A DNA stretch of 64,000 nucleotides. Origin: Actinomadura luteofluorescens. Its GTDB lineage: Bacteria; Actinomycetota; Actinomycetes; Streptosporangiales; Streptosporangiaceae. Positions 1-7,468 of this stretch are shown here, in pieces. Below the pieces are notes generated by a model. It saw nothing but the letters and a program-made list of their open reading frames with translations. It did no database searches and had not been told where the DNA came from. The first letter of the stretch is position 1. The number at the start of each line of letters is the position of its first letter. The DNA lies in the NCBI RefSeq assembly GCF_013409365.1, contig NZ_JACCBA010000001.1, positions 6,014,001 through 6,078,000 of the forward strand, read 5' to 3'. The position numbers were made by a program, and so were the translations under genes.

Positions 1-1
1 C

Positions 2-511
2 ATGGTGACGCAGGACGGGCACCTGTTCCACGAGTCGATCCGCGAGAACCTCCTGCTGGCCCGCCCCGAGGCGCCCGAGGAGGAGCTCTGGGACGTCCTG
101 CGCCGCGCCCGCCTCGACACCCTCATCGAGGGCCTGCCCGACGGCCTCGACACCATCGTCGGCGAGCGGGGCTACCGCCTGTCCGGCGGCGAGCGCCAGC
201 GCCTCACCATCGCCCGCCTCCTGCTCGCCCGCCAGCGCGTCGTGATCCTGGACGAGGCCACCGCGCACCTCGACTCCACGTCGGAGGCCGCCGTCCAGGA
301 AGCTCTGACCGAGGCCCTCGACGGCCGCACCGCCGTGGTCATCGCGCACCGCCTCTCCACCGTCCGCGCCGCCGACCTGATCCTCGTCGTGGAGAGCGGC
401 CGCATCATCGAACGCGGCACCCACGAGGAACTCCTCGCAGCGGACGGCCGCTACGCCGACCTCTACCGCACCCAGTTCGCCGACGACCCGCCCCTAGAGC
501 CCGTCGCCTGA
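2..511 (+). CDS. ABC exporter, nucleotide-binding domain (5' end outside window)
   Basis: This is the C-terminal half of an ABC transporter ATPase of the exporter type. The visible 169 residues begin at the Q-loop (VTQDGHLF, residues 2-9). The signature LSGGERQR lies at about residues 60-67, Walker B (VVILDEATAHLD) at about 79-90 and the switch histidine in AHRLSTV. Walker A and any fused membrane domain lie upstream of the window, so the ATG at position 2 is an internal methionine and not the start. Q-loop and signature of this kind are known from exporters that fuse membrane and ATPase domains. The substrate cannot be told. The next gene points the other way, so this ends its transcription unit. 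Confidence 0.93.
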   Translation: MVTQDGHLFHESIRENLLLARPEAPEEELWDVLRRARLDTLIEGLPDGLDTIVGERGYRLSGGERQRLTIARLLLARQRVVILDEATAHLDSTSEAAVQEALTEALDGRTAVVIAHRLSTVRAADLILVVESGRIIERGTHEELLAADGRYADLYRTQFADDPPLEPVA

Positions 512-659
512 CCACCCCGCCCAAGCCCCGCGCCCCCGCCCCAGACCCAAGCGGGGGCGCTCCCACGCCCCCGCCGCGCTCGCGAACCCCACGTGACCGG
601 GCCCGAACGCCGTCACCCTTTCGCGCCTGGCTCCTGCCATCTCGGCGGGCTGCGGTGGG

Positions 660-1094
660 TCAGGGGAGGGCGGTGAGGAGGTCGTGGAGGGAGCGGTGGA
701 CGTTGGTGCGCCAGCCGCCGCCCATGCCGCGGAAGGCGTGGGCGTTGACGGGGTCGTCCAGGTCGAAGCCCGCGTGCTCGACGAAGAGGCGGGTGCCGTG
801 GCCCTCGGGGACGATCCGCCACGTCACCGTCGTGTCGAGGCCGCCACCACGCCAGCTGATGCGCAGCAGGCTCACCTCCTCGACGTCGAGGACGCGGCAC
901 GCGATCGTCCCGTCGAAGCCGATCGCCGGGATCGGCTTGGCGGTGAACGTGAAGCGGTGCCCGACGACGGCCTCGAAGTCGTTCGGCATCAGCCACCGGG
1001 CCAGCAGGTCCGGCTCGGTGAGCGCCCGCCACACCTTCGCGGGCGGATGCGGCAGGAACTCGTCCACCTCGATCGAGGCCCGCTCACCGCTCAT
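660..1094 (-). CDS. SRPBCC/AHSA1-family protein
   Basis: A 144-residue SRPBCC (START-like, AHSA1) domain protein. The N-terminus (SIEVDEFLPHPPAKVWRALT) is the usual first strand and helix, and the C-terminal helix carries GGGWRTNVHRSLHDLL. The domain binds hydrophobic ligands in a central cavity. I chose the ATG at 1094 because GGAGGAGGGG stands just before it; a GTG at 1109 would include that ribosome site in the coding region. It is the last gene of the leftward operon with VOC, ArsR, ATPase and permease genes, about 16 bp after the permease stop. ArsR/AHSA1 pairs are common in actinobacteria; here the ABC pump lies between them. The ligand is unknown. Confidence 0.85.
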   Translation of the reverse strand: MSGERASIEVDEFLPHPPAKVWRALTEPDLLARWLMPNDFEAVVGHRFTFTAKPIPAIGFDGTIACRVLDVEEVSLLRISWRGGGLDTTVTWRIVPEGHGTRLFVEHAGFDLDDPVNAHAFRGMGGGWRTNVHRSLHDLLTALP

Positions 1095-1110
1095 GTTCCC
1101 CTCCTCCACG

Positions 1111-1905
1111 TCACACCCTGCGGAAACGGGCGACGGCGACGGCGCCCGACACCAGGACGATGGCGGCGGTCCATGCCAGCGCCCGCCCCACGTAGTGCCC
1201 GGCGCCGTGCCCGAGGCCCGCCGCGCCGCCCTGGGTGAGCGCCCGCACCGCGTCCATCATGACGGTGACCGGCTGGTGCTCGGCGAAGCCCCGCAGCCAT
1301 CCGGGCATCGTCCCCACCGGGACGTAGGCGCCGGAGACGAAGCTCAGCGGCAGCGCGAGGAACCCCACGCCCTGCGCCGCCTGCGGGTTCGCGGTCAGCA
1401 GCCCCAGCGCCACGAACATCCACACGAACGCGGACCCGAACAGCGCGCACAACCCGAACCCGGCCAGCGCGGACGCCCAGCCGGCGTGCACCCGGAACCC
1501 CACGGCGAACGCCAGCGCGGCGCTCACCGCGAGGATCAGCGCGACGCGCACCGTGTCGGCGGCCACCTGGCCCGCGATCGCGGCCGTACGGGGCATCGGC
1601 AGCGACCTCAGCCGGTCCAGGTAGCCGGACGCGAGGTCGTCGGCGACCGCGACGGCCGCGCCCATCCCGGCGAACAGCCCGCTGACCGTCAGCAGCCCCG
1701 GGATCATGTAGTCGACGTACCCGACGCCGCCCGTGCCGATCGCGCCGCCGAACACGTACCGGAAGATGAGCAGGAACGCGACGCTCTGCACGAGGCCCAT
1801 CACGATGATCTGAGGCGTCCGCAGCGTCCGCCGCACCCCTCGCTGAGCGACCACCCACGCCGCCGCCGCGAACCCCGTCCCACCGTCCACCGAAGTCACC
1901 GCCAT
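1111..1905 (-). CDS. ABC-2 type permease, DrrB-like
   Basis: A 264-residue integral membrane protein of the ABC-2 (DrrB/daunorubicin resistance) type. Hydrophobic segments include VMGLVQSVAFLLIFRYVFGG, the stretch around GLLTVSGLFAGMGAAVAV, and several more up to the C-terminus, giving about six membrane spans. The conserved cytoplasmic stretch after the second span (DDLASGYLDRLRSLPMPR) matches the family's coupling region. It follows the DrrA-like ATPase gene (154-bp gap) in the same operon, and the two should form an efflux pump for a hydrophobic drug or lipid. A GTGAGGGGG ribosome site precedes the ATG. The substrate is not deducible. Confidence 0.88.
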   Translation of the reverse strand: MAVTSVDGGTGFAAAAWVVAQRGVRRTLRTPQIIVMGLVQSVAFLLIFRYVFGGAIGTGGVGYVDYMIPGLLTVSGLFAGMGAAVAVADDLASGYLDRLRSLPMPRTAAIAGQVAADTVRVALILAVSAALAFAVGFRVHAGWASALAGFGLCALFGSAFVWMFVALGLLTANPQAAQGVGFLALPLSFVSGAYVPVGTMPGWLRGFAEHQPVTVMMDAVRALTQGGAAGLGHGAGHYVGRALAWTAAIVLVSGAVAVARFRRV

Positions 1906-2059
1906 GCCCCCTCACAACGCCACCGCCCGCTCCCGCGCCCCTGTGGGGTGACGGCCTCCGGCAGGGGTGGGCAGGCCGTACTTGAGCCCGTTCTCTGCAT
2001 TGGCCGTTCTCGCCGGGTGGCGGCCCTGGAGGGGGGCTTGCACAGTGCGGCCGTGGTGT

Positions 2060-3004
2060 TCATGTGGGGGCCTTGTCCGGGGTGGTGGTGAGGGTCAGGA
2101 AGACCTCGTCGAGGGTGGGGCGGCGCAGGGTGATGTCCTCGATGGGGACGTGGTGGTCGGCCAGGGCCCGGACGGCTTTCAGGAGGTCGTCGGGGCCGTT
2201 GCCGGCGGGCATCGTCACCAGGAGGGACGACGGGTCGGTGTGGACGGGGGCGAGCGGCTCCAGGGCGCGGGCGGCGGGCGCCAGCGCGGCGCGGTCGCGG
2301 ACGTGGACCTCGACCAGGTCGCCGCCGATCCGCGACTTCAGCTCCCGGGGGGTGCCCTCGGCCGCCACCCGGCCCCCGTCGATGATCACGACGCGGTCGG
2401 CGAGGCGGTCGGCCTCGTCCAGGTACTGGGTGGTGAGCAGGACGTTCGCGCCGTCCGCCACCAGCGCGCCGATGGCGTCCCAGAGTTCGATGCGGCCGCG
2501 CGGGTCGAGGCCGGTGGTGGGCTCGTCCAGCAGCAGCAGCCGGGGCGCGCCGACCAGGCTCGCGCCGAGGTCGAGGCGGCGGCGCGTCCCGCCCGAGTAG
2601 GTGCGGACGAGGCGGTCGGCCACCTCGTCCAGGGACAGCCGCGCGAGCACCGCGGCGGCGCTCGCGCGGGCGGTCCGGCGGTTCTGGCCGAACAGGCGCG
2701 CGACCATCTCCAGGTTCTCCCGGCCGGTCATCGCCGCCTCGACCGCCGCGTACTGGCCGGCCAGGCCGATGAGCCGCCGCACCCGGGCCGGGTCGCGGGC
2801 CGCGTCGACGCCGTCCACGCGCAGGGTGCCGCCGTCGGGCCGGACGAGCGTCGCCACCGAGCGGACGAACGTCGTCTTGCCGGCGCCGTTCGGGCCGAGC
2901 AGCGCGACGACCCGGCCCGGTTCGGCGACGAGGTCGAGCCCGTCGAGGGCCCGCACGTCCCCGAACCGTTTGACCAGGCCGGACGCCTCGACGACGGGGG
3001 TCAC
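2060..3004 (-). CDS. ABC transporter ATP-binding protein, DrrA-like
   Basis: A 314-residue ATPase of the daunorubicin-resistance (DrrA) type that should energise the ABC-2 permease encoded next. Walker A is GPNGAGKTT, the signature is TYSGGTRRR, Walker B LLLLDEPTTGLD and the H-loop TTQYLDEAD. The C-terminal extension ends RRPTLDEVFLTLT, the typical DrrA tail motif. Start: GTG at 3004 overlaps the TGA of the upstream arsR gene (GTGA), implying translational coupling. A longer reading that begins at 3079 would run through the end of arsR and is not credible. Together with VOC and SRPBCC genes under an ArsR repressor, this looks like an inducible detoxification or self-resistance operon (inference). 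Confidence 0.92.
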   Translation of the reverse strand: MTPVVEASGLVKRFGDVRALDGLDLVAEPGRVVALLGPNGAGKTTFVRSVATLVRPDGGTLRVDGVDAARDPARVRRLIGLAGQYAAVEAAMTGRENLEMVARLFGQNRRTARASAAAVLARLSLDEVADRLVRTYSGGTRRRLDLGASLVGAPRLLLLDEPTTGLDPRGRIELWDAIGALVADGANVLLTTQYLDEADRLADRVVIIDGGRVAAEGTPRELKSRIGGDLVEVHVRDRAALAPAARALEPLAPVHTDPSSLLVTMPAGNGPDDLLKAVRALADHHVPIEDITLRRPTLDEVFLTLTTTPDKAPT

Positions 3005-3312
3005 AGGTCCTCCTCGTCCAGCAGGTCGCGCAGGGTGGAGAGCTTCTCCCGCCAGAACCGCTCGTACGGGGTGAGCCACTGCGAGAGCTCCCGCAGGGGC
3101 GCGGGCTCCAGCCGGTAGAGGCGCTGCCGGCCGCTGCGCCGCTCGCTGACCAGCCCGGCGTCGCGCAGCACCTTGAGGTGCTCCGACACGCTCGGGCGGC
3201 TCATCGCGAAGTGCGCCGCGAGGTCGTTGACCGGGCGCGGCCCGTCCAGCAGGAGGGCGGTGAGCTCCCGCCGGACGGGGCTGGCCAGGGCCGCGAAGAC
3301 GTCGACCGTCAC
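3001..3312 (-). CDS. ArsR-family winged-helix repressor
   Basis: A 103-residue ArsR/SmtB-type DNA-binding protein. The winged helix runs through residues 5-70, with the recognition helix in MSRPSVSEHLKVLRDAGLV and the wing in RRSGRQRLYRL. The C-terminus (SQWLTPYERFWREKLSTL) matches the ArsR subgroup that is commonly paired with AHSA1/SRPBCC genes. There are no metal-binding cysteines, so the inducer is probably organic rather than a metal. The GTG start at 3312 overlaps the VOC gene stop by 4 bp, and its stop overlaps the ATPase start by 4 bp. Two perfect dyads at 3681-3724, just upstream of the operon, are its likely operators. Confidence 0.9.
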   Translation of the reverse strand: MTVDVFAALASPVRRELTALLLDGPRPVNDLAAHFAMSRPSVSEHLKVLRDAGLVSERRSGRQRLYRLEPAPLRELSQWLTPYERFWREKLSTLRDLLDEEDL

Positions 3313-3668
3313 CGCGCGGCCAGCACGATGCCGTTGCCGTCGGGGTCGGTCAGCGTCGCCTGCCGTCCCCACGGGAGGTCGTGCGGGCCCTCGACCTCCA
3401 CTCCCGCGCCGCGCAGGTGCTCGCAGTCGGCGTCGAGGTCGGACGTCTCCAGCATCAGCCCGTGCACGCTGCCGGGCGCGGCGCCGGGCACGTGGTCCGC
3501 CAGGACCACGTTCGTCTCCGCGCCCTTCGGCGCCAGCTGGAGCCAGCGCACCGGCCCCGTAGAACGGTCCATCACCACTTCGAAGCCGAGCTTGCCCGCG
3601 TAGAACTCCTTCGCCGCGTCCTGGTCGGAGACCGGCACGGTCAGCAGCCGCACATGCGTGATGTTCAT
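3309..3668 (-). CDS. VOC-family (glyoxalase/bleomycin resistance-like) protein
   Basis: A 119-residue vicinal-oxygen-chelate domain protein, the first gene of the leftward detoxification operon. Two beta-alpha-beta-beta-beta modules are visible: MNITHVRLLTVPVSDQDAAK with FYAGKLGFEVV, then VHGLMLETSDLDADCEHLRG with WGRQATLTDPDGNGIVL. The DPDGN turn and the final hydrophobic strand are typical of antibiotic-binding or extradiol-like VOC proteins. No catalytic role can be assigned. It overlaps arsR by 4 bp (GTGA). The tandem dyads lie 13-56 bp upstream of its ATG. Confidence 0.87.
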   Translation of the reverse strand: MNITHVRLLTVPVSDQDAAKEFYAGKLGFEVVMDRSTGPVRWLQLAPKGAETNVVLADHVPGAAPGSVHGLMLETSDLDADCEHLRGAGVEVEGPHDLPWGRQATLTDPDGNGIVLAAR

Positions 3669-3680
3669 GCGCCCGAAGAT

Positions 3681-3724
3681 AGGTAGGGGAACTCCTACCT
3701 GTCAAACGTAGGCGGACTCCTACG
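3681..3724. promoter_or_regulatory. Tandem inverted repeats, probable ArsR operators
   Basis: Two perfect dyads share one consensus. The first (3681-3700) has arms AGGTAGG and CCTACCT around GGAACT. The second (3707-3724) has arms CGTAGG and CCTACG around CGGACT. Their centres are 25 bp apart and both contain GTAGG-N6-CCTAC. They sit between the divergent VOC-arsR-ABC operon and the oxidoreductase gene, so one repressor could control both directions. Confidence 0.75.
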
Positions 3725-3771
3725 CATTGGCCGCCATGTTTGCCGGGCCGGTCGGGTGGCAGGTTGAGGGC

Positions 3772-4692
3772 ATGCGTGCCGTCACCTACGACTCCTATGC
3801 CGACGACAACTCCCGCCTGAAGGTCGGGGACGTCCCGGACCCGAAGGTCGGTCCCGGGCAGGTCCTGATCGAGGTCCGCGCGGCGGGGGTCAACCCCGTG
3901 GACTGGAAGGTCATGACCGGCGGCCTGGACGGGATGATGGACGCGGTGTTCCCCGTCATCCCCGGCTGGGACGTCGCCGGCGTCGTGCGGGGGAGGGGGC
4001 CCGACACCCCGGAGTTCGCGGACGGCGACGAGGTCATGTCCTACGCCCGCAAGGACGTCGTCGGTGCCGGGACGTTCGCGCAGTACGTCGCGGTCGCGGC
4101 GGACGACGTGGCGCGCAGGCCCGCGTCGCTCGACTGGAACCAGGCCGGTGGGCTGCCGCTCGTCGGGATGACAGCGCAGCGCTCCCTCGACCGCCTGGAG
4201 ATCGGGCCGGGCGACGTCCTGCTCGTCCACGCGGCGTCCGGCGGGGTGGGGAGCCTGGCGGTCCAGATCGCGCGCGACCGCGGCGCCCGCGTCATCGGCA
4301 CGGCGTCCGAGAACAACCACGCCTTCCTGCGCGGCCTCGGCGCCGAGCCCGTCGCCTACGGGGACGGGCTGGTCGAGCGCGTCCGGGACCTGGCGCCGAG
4401 CGGGGTGAGCGCCGTCGCCGACTTCGTGGGCGGCCAGCTCGACACGACCCTCGCCGTCCTGGCCGAGGGCGGGCGGCACGTGTCGGTGGCCGACAACACG
4501 GTCGAGGAGCACGGCGGGCAGTGGATCTGGGTGCGTCCGAGCGGCGCGAAGCTGGCGGAGCTCGCGGCCATGGCCGACCGCGGCGCGCTCACGGTGGAGG
4601 TCGCCGGGACGTTCCCGCTGGAGAAGGTCGGCGAGGCGTTCGACGCCAGCCGCGGCGGGCACACGCGCGGCAAGCTCGTCATCACGCCCTAG
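3772..4692 (+). CDS. NAD(P)-dependent alcohol dehydrogenase / quinone oxidoreductase-like (MDR)
   Basis: A 306-residue medium-chain dehydrogenase/reductase of the zinc-free quinone-oxidoreductase type. The N-terminal GroES-like half includes GQVLIEVRAAGVNPVDWKVM. The nucleotide-binding fold starts at VLLVHAASGGVGSLAVQIAR (AxxGxxG), and the C-terminus ends in the family motif HTRGKLVITP. It should reduce enones or quinones with NADPH in the cytosol. ATG 3772 is preferred over 3727 because TTGAGGG precedes it and homologous proteins start with M(R/K)A. It is divergent from the ArsR operon and shares its operator region, which suggests co-induction by the same stress compound. Confidence 0.9.
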   Translation: MRAVTYDSYADDNSRLKVGDVPDPKVGPGQVLIEVRAAGVNPVDWKVMTGGLDGMMDAVFPVIPGWDVAGVVRGRGPDTPEFADGDEVMSYARKDVVGAGTFAQYVAVAADDVARRPASLDWNQAGGLPLVGMTAQRSLDRLEIGPGDVLLVHAASGGVGSLAVQIARDRGARVIGTASENNHAFLRGLGAEPVAYGDGLVERVRDLAPSGVSAVADFVGGQLDTTLAVLAEGGRHVSVADNTVEEHGGQWIWVRPSGAKLAELAAMADRGALTVEVAGTFPLEKVGEAFDASRGGHTRGKLVITP

Positions 4693-4695
4693 CCC

Positions 4696-5496
4696 TCAGA
4701 TCGACTTGCGTGCGAGACCGGCTCGCTCGGCCCTGTCCCGGTGCTCCGGGTCGGCCTGAAGCCGGTCCCTGTCGTGCGCGAGCCAGGTCGCCGGCTGCAT
4801 GCACATCAGCTCACCGGTGACCGGGACGAGGATCACCCCGCCGAAGGGGTCGTCCCCGGCGAACCACACTCCGCGCTCTATTTCCCGGGGCCACCGGTCG
4901 GAGAACAGCGGCTCCCGGGCCGACATGCGAGGAGCGCCGTCGCCCACGGTCAGGAGTCGCACTCCACGGCCGTGGAGGTTGGACTTCCGCACGGGGGAGC
5001 GGAACCCGAACTCGTAGACCTTCAGCACCCGGTCGCATTTGCGCAGGTAGAAGATCTGGGGGAGCCAGAACCTCGTCCCCAGCGGCAACGCGACCAGGCC
5101 CGCTCCGATGAACGGGTAGAGGAAGCCGACGTCGGCGACGAGCGGCACGACCACCATCGCCGCGCCGGCCGCCACCAGCAGCAGGTAGCGCCTGATCAGG
5201 ACCCTGTAGTGGTACCTCACCGGGCCCCGGCGGTCGGTGCCGTCGGTGGCGTAGGGGACGGCGCCGCCGAACGGCCTGTGGAGCAGCAGTTGCAGCGCCA
5301 GGAGCACCACGGTGCCGAGCCCGAGCATGCCGGGGATCGCGACCCAGAAGAAGGTGTCGCTGGCGACCGTCAGGACGAGCCCGTAGGAGACCGCGAAGCC
5401 CGCCGCGAGCCAGGCCGCCCGCCGCGCGCGGTCCCGCCGGTCGTGCGACCGCGGTTCCTCGCCGGTGCCGCCGGGCTCGGCCGGGGGCCTCCCCAT
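4696..5496 (-). CDS. Hypothetical membrane protein, four predicted spans
   Basis: A 266-residue protein that I do not recognise. The N-terminal ~30 residues are charged and Arg-rich. Two hydrophobic segments follow (AAWLAAGFAVSYGLVLTVA; then IPGMLGLGTVVLLALQLLL), then a second pair (LLLVAAGAAMVVVPLVADV; FIGAGLVALPLGTRFWL). A soluble C-terminal domain of about 130 residues ends in DRAERAGLARKSI. Start ATG 5496 follows GAAAGGGGAGC; a reading from 5757 would run antisense over the next gene. It is convergent with the oxidoreductase (3-bp gap) and divergent from the RHH-like gene. Confidence 0.75.
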   Translation of the reverse strand: MGRPPAEPGGTGEEPRSHDRRDRARRAAWLAAGFAVSYGLVLTVASDTFFWVAIPGMLGLGTVVLLALQLLLHRPFGGAVPYATDGTDRRGPVRYHYRVLIRRYLLLVAAGAAMVVVPLVADVGFLYPFIGAGLVALPLGTRFWLPQIFYLRKCDRVLKVYEFGFRSPVRKSNLHGRGVRLLTVGDGAPRMSAREPLFSDRWPREIERGVWFAGDDPFGGVILVPVTGELMCMQPATWLAHDRDRLQADPEHRDRAERAGLARKSI

Positions 5497-5616
5497 GGCG
5501 CTCCCCTTTCGTCCGCTACGCCCGAAGATCAGGTGGTCGTCCAAGGTAGGGGTGGAACGCCCGGTATGGCCACCCCGTGCCACCGTCCGGCTCCATTCGG
5601 CGACCATCGTGGAGAC

Positions 5617-5637
5617 TGGTAACTTGGTACCATGGTA
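5617..5637. promoter_or_regulatory. Three TGGTA direct repeats at the start of the RHH-like gene
   Basis: TGGTA occurs at 5617, 5625 and 5633, an exact 8-bp period. The last repeat overlaps the ATG (5632). Palindromes GGTACC and TACCATGGTA are nested inside. Short repeats of this kind are typical targets of ribbon-helix-helix proteins, so autoregulation by the following gene is likely (inference). Confidence 0.5.
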
Positions 5638-5877
5638 AAAATTGAGCGGGTGCAGACCGGTGTGCGGATCGAGCGGAACGTCCTCAAGGTCCTCAAGGCT
5701 CTGGCCGAGTACCTCGACCTGTCCCTGGGCGACCTCGTGGAAGGCATCGCCCTGCACGCCTTCGAGGGCAAGGCCCCCTTCTCACCGGAGACGCTCGCCA
5801 AGATCGAGCAGCTCAAGGACGTCTACGGCCTGACGCTGACCGCGGCGGACGCGCACGTCCTGGACGAGACGCGATGA
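5632..5877 (+). CDS. Small ribbon-helix-helix-like DNA-binding protein
   Basis: An 81-residue protein starting VKIERVQTGVRIERNVLKVL after the Met. An N-terminal beta strand (VQTGVRIERN) followed by helices (VLKVLKALAEYLDLSLGDLV and EGIALHAFEG) fits the ribbon-helix-helix (CopG/Arc-like) fold, though residue conservation in that fold is too low for certainty. The C-terminal part (SPETLAKIEQLKDVYGLTL) is predicted helical. The stop overlaps the next gene by 4 bp (ATGA), so the two are co-translated. The ribosome site is weak (GGAG is 17 bp upstream), and the start codon lies in the TGGTA repeats that may be its own operator. Antitoxins often have this layout, but the partner here is an SRPBCC protein rather than a known toxin. 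Confidence 0.75.
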   Translation: MVKIERVQTGVRIERNVLKVLKALAEYLDLSLGDLVEGIALHAFEGKAPFSPETLAKIEQLKDVYGLTLTAADAHVLDETR

Positions 5878-6338
5878 CCGGCGCCCGGCACCGCCTCACC
5901 GGCCGCCTGACGGTCGCGCTGCCTCCCGGCGAGGCGTTCCACCTGTTCACCGCGCAGGGCGAGCGGCGATGGGCGCCGCGTTGGGAGCCGTCCTTCCCCG
6001 CGCCCGCCGCCGACGACGCCGAGCCCGGGACGGTCTTCCAGACCCCCGACCACGATCACGGCCGGACCACCACCTGGATCGTCGTGGACGCGGCCCCCGG
6101 GCGGCGCATCCGCTACGCGCGCGTCACCCCGGGCGTCAGCGCGGGAACGGTCTCCGTCGTCCTGGACGAGGCCGGCGCCCACAGCAGGGTGACCGTCAGC
6201 TACGAACTCACCGCGCTCTCCAGCGACGGAGCCGTCCACCTTCGCCGTTTCGCCAACGGATACTCCGCATTCCTGGACGCCTGGCAGGACGCCATAGCCA
6301 AGGCCCTGCGCGAAGGCTCCCAAGGCCCGGTCGCCTGA
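5874..6338 (+). CDS. SRPBCC-family protein
   Basis: A 154-residue START-like domain protein. The first strand and helix (TGRLTVALPPGEAFHLFTAQG) lead into WAPRWEPSFP, and the long C-terminal helix is HLRRFANGYSAFLDAWQDAIAKAL. It shares the SRPBCC fold with the genes at 660, 11620, 16603 and 17418 but is only distantly similar to them. It is translationally coupled to the RHH-like gene (ATGA overlap), so the pair probably works together, possibly with the SRPBCC protein sensing a ligand. Function is unknown. Confidence 0.82.
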   Translation: MTGARHRLTGRLTVALPPGEAFHLFTAQGERRWAPRWEPSFPAPAADDAEPGTVFQTPDHDHGRTTTWIVVDAAPGRRIRYARVTPGVSAGTVSVVLDEAGAHSRVTVSYELTALSSDGAVHLRRFANGYSAFLDAWQDAIAKALREGSQGPVA

Positions 6339-6387
6339 CCGGCGACCGACGCTCAGGGCGCGCACTCGTCCCGCTTCGCAGGCAGAG

Positions 6388-6416
6388 GGAACCCGTTCGC
6401 GGCGACCGGTCGAGTA
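6388..6416 (+). promoter_or_regulatory. Possible ECF-type promoter before the sigma-like gene
   Basis: GGAACC at 6388-6393 resembles the -35 element used by many ECF sigma factors. After a 17-bp spacer CGAGTA (6411-6416) could be the -10 element. ECF genes are often autoregulated. The match is weak and rests on the -35 alone. Confidence 0.3.
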
Positions 6417-6462
6417 CCGGGTGAAAGCCCACCGAAAGGACCCCTGTGAACGGACGAGTCAC

Positions 6463-7389
6463 ATGATGGCCGTACCTTCCGGGACGGAATCAGACGTCCC
6501 ACCCGGCACGGTGACGGACGCCGCGGTCCTGCGGGAGTCGCTCCGGCAACCCGAGCGCTTCGCGGACCTCTTCGACCGGCACGGCGACGAGATCCACCGC
6601 TACGTCGCCCGCCGTCTCGGCCCCGACATGGCCGAGGACGTCGTCGCGGAGACGTTCCTGACCGCCTTCCGCAAACGCGCACGGTACGACCTCGGGCGGG
6701 CGGACGCGCGCCCGTGGCTCTACGGGATCGCCACGCACGCCCTGCGCGAGCACCGCCGGGCGGAGGCCCGCCGCAACCGGGCCCTGGCCCGCGCGGCGCC
6801 GGACCGGCCGGAGGAGTCCTTCGACGAGCGCAGCACCGCCCGGGTGGCCGCCGGCCGGCTCCGGCCGGAACTCGCCGCCGCGCTCGCCCGGCTCTCGGCC
6901 GCCGACCGCGACCTGCTCCTGCTCATCGCCTGGGCGGAACTGAGCTACGACGAGGCGGCCCGGGCCCTCGGCGTCCCCATCGGCACGATCAAGCTGATGA
7001 AGAAGGCGAAGCCGAAGCCGCCGACGGCCGAGGAGCGCGACTCCACGGCCTTCGAACTCGTCAGCCGCTCCATGCGCGACGCCGTACTCCCCTCGAAGAT
7101 CGAGGCGGCGCTGTACGGCGCCGCCGCCCGGATCCCCGGCGTGCGCTACGAGCCCGCGGCCGCCGATCTGGGGCGTCGCCGCGGGGTCACGCTCTACCGT
7201 GTCGAGAACGGCTACCTGCGCAGCGAGATCCTCATCGACCCGAGGACCTATGCCTACCTGGGCTTTCGCGCGATCGCCGTGAAGGACCACCGAGAGCCCG
7301 GCCTGCTGCCGTTGAAGCGGGGCCAGATCACGGGCTGGGGCGCCCTGACGGCGTCGTCCTTCGTGCCGAAGCCGGGCGGTCGCGGCTGA
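6463..7389 (+). CDS. ECF sigma factor fused in frame to the C-terminus of a CU044_5270-family protein
   Basis: About 308 residues from ATG 6463 (GGACGAG precedes it; a GTG at 6421 has no ribosome site). The first ~185 residues are an ECF sigma factor. Region 2 contains LFDRHGDEIHRYVARRLG, AEDVVAETFLTAFRKR and RPWLYGIATHALREHRR. Region 4 begins LSAADRDLLLLIAWAELSYD and reaches ALGVPIGTI, the first helix and turn of its helix-turn-helix. The usual recognition helix is missing. Instead the protein continues KLMKKAKPKPPTAEERDS and then as the tail of CU044_5270-type proteins (ALYGAAARIPGVRY, ILIDPRTYAYLGFRA). Those proteins are normally separate membrane-anchored products encoded just downstream of such sigma genes. 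An in-frame deletion across the two genes explains this. The product has probably lost -35 recognition and the membrane anchor. Confidence 0.8.
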   Translation: MMAVPSGTESDVPPGTVTDAAVLRESLRQPERFADLFDRHGDEIHRYVARRLGPDMAEDVVAETFLTAFRKRARYDLGRADARPWLYGIATHALREHRRAEARRNRALARAAPDRPEESFDERSTARVAAGRLRPELAAALARLSAADRDLLLLIAWAELSYDEAARALGVPIGTIKLMKKAKPKPPTAEERDSTAFELVSRSMRDAVLPSKIEAALYGAAARIPGVRYEPAAADLGRRRGVTLYRVENGYLRSEILIDPRTYAYLGFRAIAVKDHREPGLLPLKRGQITGWGALTASSFVPKPGGRG

Positions 7390-7408
7390 CCGGGGGCGAG
7401 CCCGGGAT

Positions 7409-7450
7409 GACGCCCCGCCCGGCCGGAGCCGCCGGAGCGGGCGGGGCGTC
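7409..7450. terminator. Bidirectional terminator hairpin
   Basis: A perfect 13-bp inverted repeat, GACGCCCCGCCCG and its complement, encloses a 16-nt loop. It lies between the convergent sigma-fusion gene (stop 7389) and the SDR gene (stop 7469). There is no T-run, as is common in high-GC actinobacteria. Confidence 0.75.
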
Positions 7451-7468
7451 GTCGCCGCTCGCGTCCGG

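Noticed and set aside
655..2091. Long open frame on the plus strand across the SRPBCC and permease genes
   Set aside because: It is the antisense of two well-supported genes; the translation is Arg/His/Pro-rich and without any known motif.
3001..4662. 553-codon minus-strand frame joining arsR to sequence antisense of the oxidoreductase gene
   Set aside because: Only the part from GTG 3312 is a real gene; the rest is read-through of shadows.
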